Source: Nitrogeniibacter mangrovi (GTDB taxonomy: Bacteria > Pseudomonadota > Gammaproteobacteria > Burkholderiales > Rhodocyclaceae). Taken from it: DNA of 64,000 nt. Where the stretch lies: positions 2,046,001 to 2,110,000 of the forward strand of contig NZ_CP048836.1 in assembly GCF_010983895.1 (NCBI RefSeq), in the 5' to 3' direction. This document shows, piece by piece, positions 8,801-17,151 of the stretch. The notes under the pieces were generated by a model, which saw only the letters and a list, made by a program, of their open reading frames with translations, ran no database searches and was not told where the DNA came from. How positions within the stretch are numbered: position 1 is the stretch's first letter; the number at the start of each line of letters is the position of its first letter. Position numbers and translations under genes: made by a program.

Positions 8801-9856
8801 ATGGGAATGGACACGACAAAGATCTTTCTTGATCTGCTGCATGGTGCCGAACGTCTGTCGGCCCAGCGCGAGAAGGAAGATCTGTTTCGTACACTCGGCA
8901 GTTGCGTGCGCGATGCCCTGGGGGCATCGTCGGTGCTGCTCTATGCGGTGCGGCCGGCCATCGGGGGCATGGAGTTGCATCTGGTCGGCTGGTGCGTCGC
9001 CGACATGGACGGCGGCAGCTGGCAGGACATGAGCTCAAGCGGGCACCTGCCGGCGGATCCGTTTCTGGACGACGCCATCAACGCGAAGACCCCTTGGTAC
9101 CGCACCTCCGTGGGAGACGAGGACCGCATCGCCGTGCCCGTGAGCAGTGGCGACCGGGTCGCCTGGCTCATCGAGCTACGGATCGCCAAATCGCCCAGCA
9201 TCAAGGTGCTGCAGGGGCTGGTGGCCCTGGTGAGGACCTTCGAACACCTCATGGCACAGTGGGAATACGCCAATCTCGACACCCTCACCGGGCTGCTCAA
9301 CCGCAAGACTTTCGACGAACAGTTCGATCGCCTGCTCGCGCTGGCCGAGCGCAACCGTGCCTGGTCGTCGGAACGTCGCAAGCCCGAGCTCAAGCAGCCG
9401 TGCTGGCTCGCGATCGTCGACATCGATCATTTCAAGAGCATCAACGACACCTATGGCCACCTGTTCGGCGACGAGGTGCTGATCCTGCTCGCCAAGTGCA
9501 TGCGCGAGACCTTCCGCGTCGAGGACACCCTGTTCCGTTTCGGTGGCGAGGAATTCGTGGTGATGCTGCGCCATGTGCCGGAAGACGCGGTGGTCGCGAT
9601 CTTCGAACGTTTCCGCGAAACCGTCGAGACCCATGACTTTCCGCAGGTGGAGCGCGTGACCTGTTCCATCGGCTTCGCCTGCGTGGACGACCGGCTCACC
9701 CCCGCCGAACTGCTCGGCCGCGCCGACGAGGCACTCTATTACGCCAAGGAGCACGGTCGTAACCGGGTGTGCAGCTTCGATCAGCTGGTCATGATCGGCG
9801 AACTCAAGATCGTGCCGCGCACCACCGCTCAGCAGGACGCCGACATCTTCTTCTGA
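8801..9856 (+). CDS. Diguanylate cyclase with N-terminal GAF-like sensor
   Basis: The protein makes the second messenger cyclic di-GMP from two GTP. Residues about 155-335 are a GGDEF domain with the active-site motif GGEEF at 248-252. An inhibitory I-site RVED at 239-242 is spaced exactly five residues before it, so product inhibition is likely. DIDHFKSINDTYGH at 207-220 carries the metal-binding aspartate. Residues 1-150 look like a cytoplasmic GAF-type sensor without membrane segments, so the signal is probably intracellular. A GGGAGGGG tract lies upstream of the ATG. The gene is divergent from lysS and convergent with the SMC-like gene, whose stop is 3 bp away. Confidence 0.9.
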   Translation: MGMDTTKIFLDLLHGAERLSAQREKEDLFRTLGSCVRDALGASSVLLYAVRPAIGGMELHLVGWCVADMDGGSWQDMSSSGHLPADPFLDDAINAKTPWYRTSVGDEDRIAVPVSSGDRVAWLIELRIAKSPSIKVLQGLVALVRTFEHLMAQWEYANLDTLTGLLNRKTFDEQFDRLLALAERNRAWSSERRKPELKQPCWLAIVDIDHFKSINDTYGHLFGDEVLILLAKCMRETFRVEDTLFRFGGEEFVVMLRHVPEDAVVAIFERFRETVETHDFPQVERVTCSIGFACVDDRLTPAELLGRADEALYYAKEHGRNRVCSFDQLVMIGELKIVPRTTAQQDADIFF

Positions 9857-9859
9857 TTC

Positions 9860-12652
9860 TCAGTCGATCTGCCGCTGCAGCACGCCGATGGGCGGTGCCC
9901 AGTCGGTGGCGGGCGGCTTCTTGCGCGTGACCAGGGTCAGCTGCGCCGGCGCGAACACGTTCGCGTTGTGGGTCACCGGCGTGGTGATCAGATACTGGGC
10001 ACGGGTGGCGCGCAGGAAGGTGCCGACCCGGTCGATGTTGGCCACGTCCAGGTGGGCGAAGGGCTCGTCGATGAACACGAAACCGCCCGGGCGGGCCTCG
10101 TCCATGAGCAGCGCGATGAGCAGGATCAGCGACTTCATCACCTGCTGCCCGCCCGAGGCCTCCCCGTCGTTGAGGCCGACCGCACCCTTGCGGTCGAAAT
10201 CGAAACGCACCTCCAGCCCGGCACGGGCCAGCGCCGTATCGTCGTTGTCGAGCACCGGGGCCGGGCAATCCACCCCCACGTTGGCCAGTTCGCCCAGGGC
10301 GCGCAGGTTCTTGCCGTACTGGCGTACGGTGGCGCGCAGCTTGGCGATGTAGGCGGCGCGGGCTTCGTCCGAATGCCGGCGTGCGGTCGCGCAATAGCCC
10401 TGGCGGGTCAGGTAGTCGCGCTCGCGATGGTCGAGATCGTCGAGCAGGCGGTCGCGCAGGGTCAGCACCGCCGGGTCGACGACCCAGTCGCCCCCGTCCA
10501 GGCGCTGACGCAGGCGCTCGGCCTCGGCGCGGGCGCCGCGGGCGTCGCCGTAGCGCTCGATCAGCGCGTCGATGTCGTCGCCGCGCTTCCAGGCCGCCGG
10601 CATGCCGCGCCGCAGTCGGCGCAGGCGCACCACTCGGCCGGCCTGGGCCTGGCGGCGTGGCGCCTGGTCTGCGGTGAGTTCGGCCAGGCGTTGTTCATGG
10701 GTCGCCAGTTCGCGCTGGCGGCGTTCGAGTTCGATCTGGATGCCGCTGAGGCGCTCGCCGAGGGCGTCGAGCTCGCCCTGCAGGTCGGCGCGCGCTTCGA
10801 TGGCCTCGGTGAGCGCCTGCTTCGCGGCGGGCAGGGCGGCCTCGGCGTCGGCGAATGCCTCCGCCCGGGCGGCCAGCTGCGGCGCCGCGCTCAGACCCAG
10901 CAACTGGGCGCGCAGGCCGTTGAGGCGCTCCCGCAGGGCGTCCATCTGCGGTCGCAGGGGCGAGAGCGCCTTGTCCAGCTCACCGACCTCGGTCTCGAGC
11001 TGGGCGATGCGCGACTGCCGTGCCAGCTCACCGAAGTGGAACTCGCGCGGGCGCCCCAGATGGCGCGCGCCGCGGCGCTCGCGGTGATAGCCGTCGCGGG
11101 TGATCCACTCGGCCTCGCGCGGCAGGGTGCTGCCCTCGGCGGCGTCCTCGACACGCTGGATGCGGTTCAGCAGATCCGGCAGCCAGCGCGGTGCGGCGCC
11201 GGCAAAGCGCACGACTTCCGCCAGCGACCCGTCGACCGCCGGCGGCGGTGGTTCGCAGTCGGCGACGACGAAATGCCGGAAGCGCTCGCGTTCGCCCAGC
11301 GCCCAGGCCTGATGTCGGTCGGCAGCGCGTTCGAGCAGCAACACATGCCGATAGGGGCGCAGCACCGCCTCGATGGCGGCCTGCCATTTCACGTCCGTGA
11401 CCTCGACGATCTCCGACAGGGCCCGATGGGCGATGCCCTCGGCCTCGAGCAGATCGCGAAAGGCGCGCACCTCCGGGTCGGTCGGGGCGCCGCGGCGCTC
11501 GCGCGCGGTGGTGAGCGCGTCCTTGGCAGTCTCGAAGCGGGCGATCAGTTCGCGCTCGCGGGCGCGCAAGCCGGCCAGATCGGCTTCGGCCTGTTCATGC
11601 TCGGCCTCGATGCGCACCGCGTCCTGACCATCCTCGCGGGCGAGCAGCTCGCGCAGGCGGTCGCGTTCGGCCAGTACCCGCTCCAGGTCGCGGACCCGGT
11701 CATGAGCAGCCAGATGCGCTTTTTCCACTTCCAGGAATCGACTGCGGGCACGGGCACGGGCAGTGTCTTCATGGGCGCGTTCGGCCTCCACCTGAATGAT
11801 CCGCTGGCGCGCCTCGGCCACGCCGCGCTGGCGCTCGCGGCGCTCGCTGTCGAGGCTGCGCAGGGCCGTGCGCTCAGCGCCGATGTCGCGACGCAGCTCA
11901 TGGGCTTCGAGGCGGGGCACGATCTCCGCGTCCAGTGCCGACACCTCGTCGTTGAGCTGCTTCCATTCGAGGAAGCGATCGGCTTCGAGGCGCTTGGCCT
12001 CCGCCTGGGCGCGCAGCCGGTCCAGATCGACACCGAGGCTGTCGAGTTCGCGCTCCGCGTTCTGCTGTTCCTCGCGGGCGATGTCGTAGTTGTCGAGCAC
12101 CTCCTTGTCGCCGAACACGTCGAAGACGAGTTCCAGCAAGGCCTTGGGGGAGTACTCGCACAGCTTGTCGGTGTCGCCCTGTTCCAGCGCCAGCACCTTG
12201 GAGATGGCCGGGGTCAGGCCACCGGCCGCCAGGCGGCTCTGGTAGTCGCGCAGGCCGAGCCAGTCGTTGTCCTGCTCCAGCGCCTCGATGGGCACGTCGC
12301 CGTCCACGATGGTGTAGTCGCGGGTCCATTCGCCGCCGCCCTTGCGGATGCGGCAGGCGAGCGTGACCACATCGTCCAGGCAGGGGAAGAAGGGCCGGCG
12401 GCCGGTGGCGCCGGGCTGGTTGTCCACGGTCGCGCGGATCCAGGCGAAGCTGCGGTCGGCGCGGCGCACATAGCGGCGAAAGTCGCGCTTGCCGGAGCAG
12501 CGCAGGGCGAACAGGGTGCGCAGGGCGTCGAGCAGGGTGGTCTTGCCCGAGCCGTTGGGGCCGACGATGGTGATGATCTGGGCGTCCAGCGGCAGGGTGA
12601 AGCGGCGCCAGTAATCCCAGTGGACCAGTTCGATCTGTTTGATGTGGAACAT
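9860..12652 (-). CDS. SMC-family ATPase, MksB/JetC-like
   Basis: This 930-residue protein has the architecture of a condensin-type SMC. An ABC half comes first, with Walker A GPNGSGKT at 31-38. Then come a heptad-rich arm at about 195-390, a hinge-like globular part at about 400-545 (EIVEVTDVKWQAAIEAVL at 414-431), a second coiled arm to about 790, and the second ABC half with signature ASGGQQ at 832-837 and Walker B FVFIDEP near 858. Such proteins clamp and extrude DNA. It is third in an operon with an MksE-like and an MksF-like gene, which points to MksB/JetC rather than SbcC or RecN. The subfamily is inferred from memory. No JetD/MksG nuclease gene lies next to it. Confidence 0.8.
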   Translation of the reverse strand: MFHIKQIELVHWDYWRRFTLPLDAQIITIVGPNGSGKTTLLDALRTLFALRCSGKRDFRRYVRRADRSFAWIRATVDNQPGATGRRPFFPCLDDVVTLACRIRKGGGEWTRDYTIVDGDVPIEALEQDNDWLGLRDYQSRLAAGGLTPAISKVLALEQGDTDKLCEYSPKALLELVFDVFGDKEVLDNYDIAREEQQNAERELDSLGVDLDRLRAQAEAKRLEADRFLEWKQLNDEVSALDAEIVPRLEAHELRRDIGAERTALRSLDSERRERQRGVAEARQRIIQVEAERAHEDTARARARSRFLEVEKAHLAAHDRVRDLERVLAERDRLRELLAREDGQDAVRIEAEHEQAEADLAGLRARERELIARFETAKDALTTARERRGAPTDPEVRAFRDLLEAEGIAHRALSEIVEVTDVKWQAAIEAVLRPYRHVLLLERAADRHQAWALGERERFRHFVVADCEPPPPAVDGSLAEVVRFAGAAPRWLPDLLNRIQRVEDAAEGSTLPREAEWITRDGYHRERRGARHLGRPREFHFGELARQSRIAQLETEVGELDKALSPLRPQMDALRERLNGLRAQLLGLSAAPQLAARAEAFADAEAALPAAKQALTEAIEARADLQGELDALGERLSGIQIELERRQRELATHEQRLAELTADQAPRRQAQAGRVVRLRRLRRGMPAAWKRGDDIDALIERYGDARGARAEAERLRQRLDGGDWVVDPAVLTLRDRLLDDLDHRERDYLTRQGYCATARRHSDEARAAYIAKLRATVRQYGKNLRALGELANVGVDCPAPVLDNDDTALARAGLEVRFDFDRKGAVGLNDGEASGGQQVMKSLILLIALLMDEARPGGFVFIDEPFAHLDVANIDRVGTFLRATRAQYLITTPVTHNANVFAPAQLTLVTRKKPPATDWAPPIGVLQRQID

Positions 12653-12683
12653 CGTGGGGTGTCTTTCTCGTGTCCGGGGGGCC

Positions 12684-13403
12684 TCAGAAGGCCCCTTCGT
12701 CGTCGGCGATGTCGTCCTGCGCGAGGTCTTCCGCCTCGGCCTTGGCGAAGGCGTCCTCCTCGGGCAGCGGATGGCCGGCCTCGGCGAGCACCTCGGCCAG
12801 GGTGCCGTGGATGATGCGGTCGGCCATGAGGCGGTAGTCGAGCGCCACGTCGAGCAGCGGGCCTTCGAGGATCATGTTGTTGCGCCGCTCGATGAAGCCG
12901 AGGCGGGCGAGCTTGCCGAGCATGAAGTTGCGCACCTTGGTCTTGCCGCCCAGGCGTGGACCGAAGTCGGCGATCAGCGAGGCTTCCGAGACGCCGGCCG
13001 ACACCTCGGCTCCATGGGCCACCGGCTGCTCGCTGGCGAACAGCTCTTCCTGGCCTTCGTTGGCGAGGTTCTGGCGGGTCACCTGACGCTCGCGCTTGGG
13101 CAGGATGATGAGCGCCCAGAGCACGACCAGCAGCGCAATCTCGTCGCGCGTCAGGCCCATGTTGCTCGACTGGTATTCACGCCCGGCACCGAAGGTCGGC
13201 TCCAGGGCCTCGGGGGTCAGGCCGACGGCCACATGGGCGGCGTAGGGGTTGTCGAGCAGATGCAGGCCAACCCCCGCGAGGCGGCTTTCGAGCTCGGCGC
13301 GAAAGGTCTCGTCGATGAGCGCGCGGCGCACCATCGGGTCCTTGCGCGGCAGCCAGCGCTGGGCGACGAGGCGGGCGGTGAGGGCGCGGATTTCGTGTTC
13401 CAT
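12684..13403 (-). CDS. MksE/JetB-like condensin accessory subunit
   Basis: A 239-residue soluble protein in the middle of the SMC operon. In MukBEF, MksBEF and Wadjet systems the middle-sized partner (MukE/MksE/JetB) is a tandem winged-helix protein that binds the kleisin and DNA. Here residues 85-115 contain LTRDEIALLVVLWALIILPK, and residues 165-200 contain GKTKVRNFMLGKLARLGFIE, followed by a strand pair, a winged-helix pattern. The C-terminus is very acidic. The gene starts 19 bp after the upstream subunit and ends 31 bp before the SMC gene. The assignment rests on operon position, size and the helix pattern and would need a profile search to be firm. Confidence 0.65.
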   Translation of the reverse strand: MEHEIRALTARLVAQRWLPRKDPMVRRALIDETFRAELESRLAGVGLHLLDNPYAAHVAVGLTPEALEPTFGAGREYQSSNMGLTRDEIALLVVLWALIILPKRERQVTRQNLANEGQEELFASEQPVAHGAEVSAGVSEASLIADFGPRLGGKTKVRNFMLGKLARLGFIERRNNMILEGPLLDVALDYRLMADRIIHGTLAEVLAEAGHPLPEEDAFAKAEAEDLAQDDIADDEGAF

Positions 13404-13422
13404 GGGTCGGGCTCGGCTGCGG

Positions 13423-14694
13423 TCAATCGTGGGATGGCGACGGGCGCGGGCGCACTTCGCCGCGGCTCATGCGGGCGATCTCGTCGCTGCCGACGTCGAC
13501 GAGGGTGTCGTCGAAATGCACGTCCATCGGGATCTGCAGGAACTGGCCGACGGGGCCGTCCTCCGAGGCGCCGCGGGTATCGGCGAGCATGGCCAGCAAC
13601 GACAGTCGATAGGCGGCCTGATGAAAACCGCCCCCGGCGATCAGTGCGTGCAGCGGCGCCGCCTCGTCGAGGGCCGCGAGACGACTGGTGAAGTGGGTGA
13701 GCAGGCGCAGATCTTCCTCTTCCGGCCGGTCGGCGGGCGGCGCCGTGTCGGGTGGCGGCATCTCGGCCTGGGCCGCGCCATTGCGCTCGATGTCGCACAA
13801 GGCGACCTCGGCCCGGTCGAGCAGTTCGTGACCGCCGGCGAGCAGACGCAGATCGGGGGTGTCGGTGATCGCCCCGAGCGCCATGGCCACCAGGGCGTCG
13901 GCGTCCTGACGGCGCAGCCAGGCGCCCACGTCGCTCGAGGACACCCCCGAGCTGCCCAGGGTCACCCGCTGGGTCTCGATCTTGTTGAGCGCGCGCTGGA
14001 AGGCGGCGTCCACCCGCGCCAGACGCGACTGCGCCAGACCGATACGCTGGGCAATGCGGGCGACGTCGAACGAGGCGTCCGGGTCGGCCAGCAGCTGGCG
14101 CAGGATCTCGGTGCCGCGGTCGAGCCACTTGCCGTTGGCCGACAGGCGCTGGCGCGATTCGACGATGCGGAACTCGGAGCCCGAGGCGATCGCATCCTCG
14201 AAATGCAGGCTCAGGTCGTTGAGTTTGGAGAGCAGATGCCCCAGGGCCTCGGCATTGACGCTGCCGGTGGCCTGCAGGCCCGCCAGCTGGGCGGTGAGGA
14301 AGCCCAGTTCGGCATCTTCCGCGTCGTCGAAACGCAGCAGCATGCCGAGCGCGGCGACGGCGTTGCGGCCGGGGTCGGACAGGTGATAGTGGCCGTCGTC
14401 GCCGAAGCGCAGCAGATCGTGCTCGCGCAGACGCTTGAGCACGGTCTCGAGCTTGACCGCATCGAGATAGGCGAAGCGCCGGCGCAGGGCGTCGGGCGAC
14501 CAGCGCGGGCTGTCGGCGTCATGCCCGATCTCGCGCAGCACGAGCAGGCGCAGCAGCACCTCGGCCTCGCTGCCGCGGAACAGGGAGATGAAGGTACCGA
14601 CCACCGGCCGGGCCGCCGCCAGTGCCGTCAGTTCCGGCACGTCGTCGGCGGCATAGCCCGGCGCGAGGTAGTCGGCGAAATCCTGCTCGGTCAT
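13423..14694 (-). CDS. MksF/JetA-like kleisin-type subunit
   Basis: A 423-residue soluble protein, first of the three SMC-operon genes and 14 bp behind the prfB stop. Residues about 40-105 form a winged helix (VKLETVLKRLREHDLLRF, then GHYHLSDPGRNA). The centre is long and helical, as expected for a MukF/MksF/JetA kleisin that bridges the SMC heads. A proline/acid-rich linker lies near residue 315, and the C-terminus is basic. The ATG at 14694 is preferred over an in-frame TTG two codons earlier. The identity is inferred from context and fold pattern; sequence similarity to known MksF is not obvious by eye. Confidence 0.6.
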   Translation of the reverse strand: MTEQDFADYLAPGYAADDVPELTALAAARPVVGTFISLFRGSEAEVLLRLLVLREIGHDADSPRWSPDALRRRFAYLDAVKLETVLKRLREHDLLRFGDDGHYHLSDPGRNAVAALGMLLRFDDAEDAELGFLTAQLAGLQATGSVNAEALGHLLSKLNDLSLHFEDAIASGSEFRIVESRQRLSANGKWLDRGTEILRQLLADPDASFDVARIAQRIGLAQSRLARVDAAFQRALNKIETQRVTLGSSGVSSSDVGAWLRRQDADALVAMALGAITDTPDLRLLAGGHELLDRAEVALCDIERNGAAQAEMPPPDTAPPADRPEEEDLRLLTHFTSRLAALDEAAPLHALIAGGGFHQAAYRLSLLAMLADTRGASEDGPVGQFLQIPMDVHFDDTLVDVGSDEIARMSRGEVRPRPSPSHD

Positions 14695-14708
14695 GGCCAA
14701 CGGGGCGA

Positions 14709-15813
14709 TCAGACGCCCTGTTTCAGGCTGGCTTCGATGAAGCCGTCCAGATCGCCGTCGAGCACCGCCTGGGTATTACCGACCTCGTGGCTGGTGCGCA
14801 GATCCTTGATGCGCGACTGGTCGAGCACGTAGGAGCGGATCTGGTGGCCCCAGCCGATGTCGCTCTTGGCGTCTTCGAGCGCCTGCTGCTCGCTCTGGCG
14901 CTTGCGCAGTTCCAGCTCGTAGAGGCGGGCCTTGAGCATCTTCCAGGCCTCGTCGCGGTTGCGGTGCTGGGAGCGGTCGTTCTGGCACTGCACGACGATA
15001 CCGGTCGGGGTGTGCGTCAGGCGCACCGCCGAGTCGGTCTTGTTGATGTGCTGGCCACCGGCGCCGGAGGCGCGGTAGGTGTCGGTGCGCACGTCGGCCG
15101 GGTTGACGTCGATCTCGATCGAATCGTCCACCTCGGGGTAGATGAACACCGAGCAGAAGCTCGTGTGGCGCCGGGCGTTGGAGTCGAACGGCGACTTGCG
15201 CACCAGGCGGTGGATGCCGGTCTCGGTGCGCAGGAAGCCGTAGGCGTACTCGCCTTCCACCTTGATGGTGGCGCTCTTGATGCCGGCCACTTCGCCCTCG
15301 GATTCCTCCAGCAGTTCGGTGGAGAAGCCCTTGCGCTCGCAGTAGCGCAGGTACATGCGCTCGAGCATGCCGGCCCAGTCCTGCGCCTCGGTGCCGCCGG
15401 CCCCGGCCTGGATCTCGATGAAGCAGGCGTTCTCGTCCATCGGGTTGGCGAACATGCGGCGGAACTCGAGCTCGCCGACGAGTTGCTGGAGCCCGCCCAT
15501 GTCGGTCTCGATGGATTCGAGGGTGTCCTCGTCGTCTTCCGACTCGGCCATCTCGAACAGTTCGAGCAGGTCCTTCGACTGCTGGTCCACCTCGTCCAGC
15601 GTCAGGACGACGCCTTCGAGCTGCTTCTTCTCCTTGCCGAGTTCCTGGGCGCGCGCGGCGTCGTTCCAGACCTCGGGGTCCTCAAGGGCGATATTGACTT
15701 CTTCGAGCTTCGATGCCTTGGCATCGTAGTCAAAGATACCTCCGTAGTTCCTGCCCGCGACGCTTGAGGTCACGCAGGGTGTCGGCGATGTCGTTGATGC
15801 GTTCTGCGTCCAT
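14709..15813 (-). CDS. prfB: Peptide chain release factor 2, with programmed +1 frameshift
   Basis: RF2 recognises UGA and UAA stop codons and triggers peptide release. The gene has two parts. A 27-codon leader frame starts at 15813 with a GGGAGAG ribosome-binding site and ends at an in-frame TGA (15732-15730). A +1 shift at the preceding CTT joins the 340-codon main frame, giving 367 residues, close to the usual 365. The catalytic GGQ lies in GAGGQHIN and the codon-recognition motif SPF in [10 protein letters not shown]2 thereby controls its own synthesis. It is first in a run with the SMC-like genes, so the module may be partly co-transcribed with it. Confidence 0.96.
15730..15744 (-). promoter_or_regulatory. 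prfB programmed +1 frameshift site
   Basis: On the minus strand CGGAGG acts as an internal Shine-Dalgarno, followed by TAT CTT TGA C. This is the classic RF2 arrangement: when RF2 is scarce the ribosome slips at CTT-T past the TGA. Confidence 0.93.
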
Positions 15814-15848
15814 GAGGCTCTCCCGGGTCTGTTTTCGCGAAACCGTCG

Positions 15849-15854
15849 ATTATA
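15849..15854 (-). promoter_or_regulatory. prfB -10 element
   Basis: A perfect TATAAT on the minus strand, about 35 bp before the prfB ATG. The -35 region at 17-bp spacing is poor (GCCGTC). Confidence 0.55.
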
Positions 15855-15894
15855 GCCTGTGCCGAGCGCGTGACGGCACCCCCACCGGGCGCTG

Positions 15895-16956
15895 TTACTG
15901 CGCCAGCGCACCGAAGGCCAGCGGGGTGCCCTCGGCGTCGGTCACCTGCGCCAGCGCACGGTAGGCCTTGGCCTGAACGGCATCCGGCAGGCGGACGAAG
16001 TGCGCCGTCGCGGCCAGCTCGTCGCCGTGCATGAACGACCAGGTGAAGAAGCGCACCAGCGCGGCGCCCTGCGCCGGATCGGCCACGCGGCGCGGCAGCA
16101 GCACGAAGGTGCCCATGGTGATGGGCCAGCTGTCCGCCCCCGGCTGCTCGGTCAGCGTGGTGCCGAACTCGCCACGGCTTTGCCACGGGCTGGCGGCGAG
16201 CGCGGCGCGGAAGCTGCCCAGATCGGCCGCCACGAAGCGCCCGTCGCGGTTCTTCATGCGCACCGCGGCGAGGTGATGTTTGAGCACGTAGGTGTAGTCC
16301 ACGTACCCGAGCGCGCCGGCGCTCGCCTGCACCGCCGCGACCACGCCGCTGGAGCCCTTGGCGGGGACGCTGCCGGACGCCCAGTCGATGCGTTTGCCGA
16401 CGCCGAAGCGCTCGCGCCACGCGTCGCTGACCTTGGCCAGATAGTCGGTGAAGTTGTAGGTGGTGCCCGAGCCGTCGCCCCGCACCACCAGCGTCACCGG
16501 CAGGTCGGGGAGGGCGAGTCCCGGGTTCAGGCGGGCGATGGCCGGATCGTTCCAGCGCGTGATCTCGCGCATGTAGAGCCGTGCCAGCACGGGCCCGTCG
16601 AGGCGCAGCGCGCCGGCGACCGCCGCGGGGAGGTTCACCACCGGCACCGCGCCGGTGACCACCGTCGGCAGCAGCACCAGGTCGTTGTCGCGCAGCGTGG
16701 CTTCGTCCGGAGCCACGTCGCTGGCGCCGAAGCCCACGTCGCGGGCGATGATCCGCTTCAGCCCGGCCGACGAGCCCACCGGCGCATAGTCAAGCCCGAT
16801 GTGGCTCTGCGCGGCGAAGCGATCGCCCCAGGTTTGATAGACCAGACTGGCCGCCGACGATCCGGCGCCGGTGATGGTGCCGGACTGGGCGCAGGCGAGT
16901 GCGGGCAGCCACAGGAGGGCGAGCGCGGCGTGGCGCATGATGCGATGCAGGAACAT
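15895..16956 (-). CDS. pstS: Phosphate ABC transporter substrate-binding protein PstS
   Basis: PstS binds phosphate in the periplasm and hands it to the PstCAB transporter. The 353-residue product has a signal peptide (hydrophobic [13 protein letters not shown], likely cut near residue 23). The mature start [18 protein letters not shown] and [18 protein letters not shown] with [10 protein letters not shown] are typical phosphate-contacting segments. The ATG at 16956 is used; an ATG six codons later is equally possible, as neither has a strong ribosome-binding site. No pstC, pstA, pstB or phoU lies nearby, so this is an orphan copy, and I see no Pho box upstream. It is divergent from the Lon-family gene. 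Confidence 0.88.
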   Translation of the reverse strand: MFLHRIMRHAALALLWLPALACAQSGTITGAGSSAASLVYQTWGDRFAAQSHIGLDYAPVGSSAGLKRIIARDVGFGASDVAPDEATLRDNDLVLLPTVVTGAVPVVNLPAAVAGALRLDGPVLARLYMREITRWNDPAIARLNPGLALPDLPVTLVVRGDGSGTTYNFTDYLAKVSDAWRERFGVGKRIDWASGSVPAKGSSGVVAAVQASAGALGYVDYTYVLKHHLAAVRMKNRDGRFVAADLGSFRAALAASPWQSRGEFGTTLTEQPGADSWPITMGTFVLLPRRVADPAQGAALVRFFTWSFMHGDELAATAHFVRLPDAVQAKAYRALAQVTDAEGTPLAFGALAQ

Positions 16957-17110
16957 CTCGAAACAACCCGTTACGTTTGTTGGGGAGCGCCATGATAGCG
17001 ATGTTTCATCGTCGCGATGTTGCACCGCCACAGACGTCCATGATGGACGGTCGGAAGGGCGCGCCCATCGGTCGTTGCCCCGGCGCCCAAGGTGCCAAAG
17101 CGTCCCCGAC

Positions 17111-17139
17111 TTGGCAGGGATGCACGGCGGGCCGACAAT
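17111..17139 (+). promoter_or_regulatory. Promoter of the Lon-family gene
   Basis: TTGGCA (17111-17116), a 17-bp spacer and GACAAT (17134-17139). It would start transcription near 17146, so the ATG at 17173 gives a normal leader and the ATG at 17152 an almost leaderless mRNA. Confidence 0.5.
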
Positions 17140-17151
17140 GCGACGTTGATC

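Noticed and set aside
9968-12814. A 948-codon open frame on the plus strand opposite the SMC-like gene
   Set aside because: It is an antisense shadow caused by GC-rich codons of the real minus-strand gene; the translation is low-complexity and the minus-strand protein has clear motifs.
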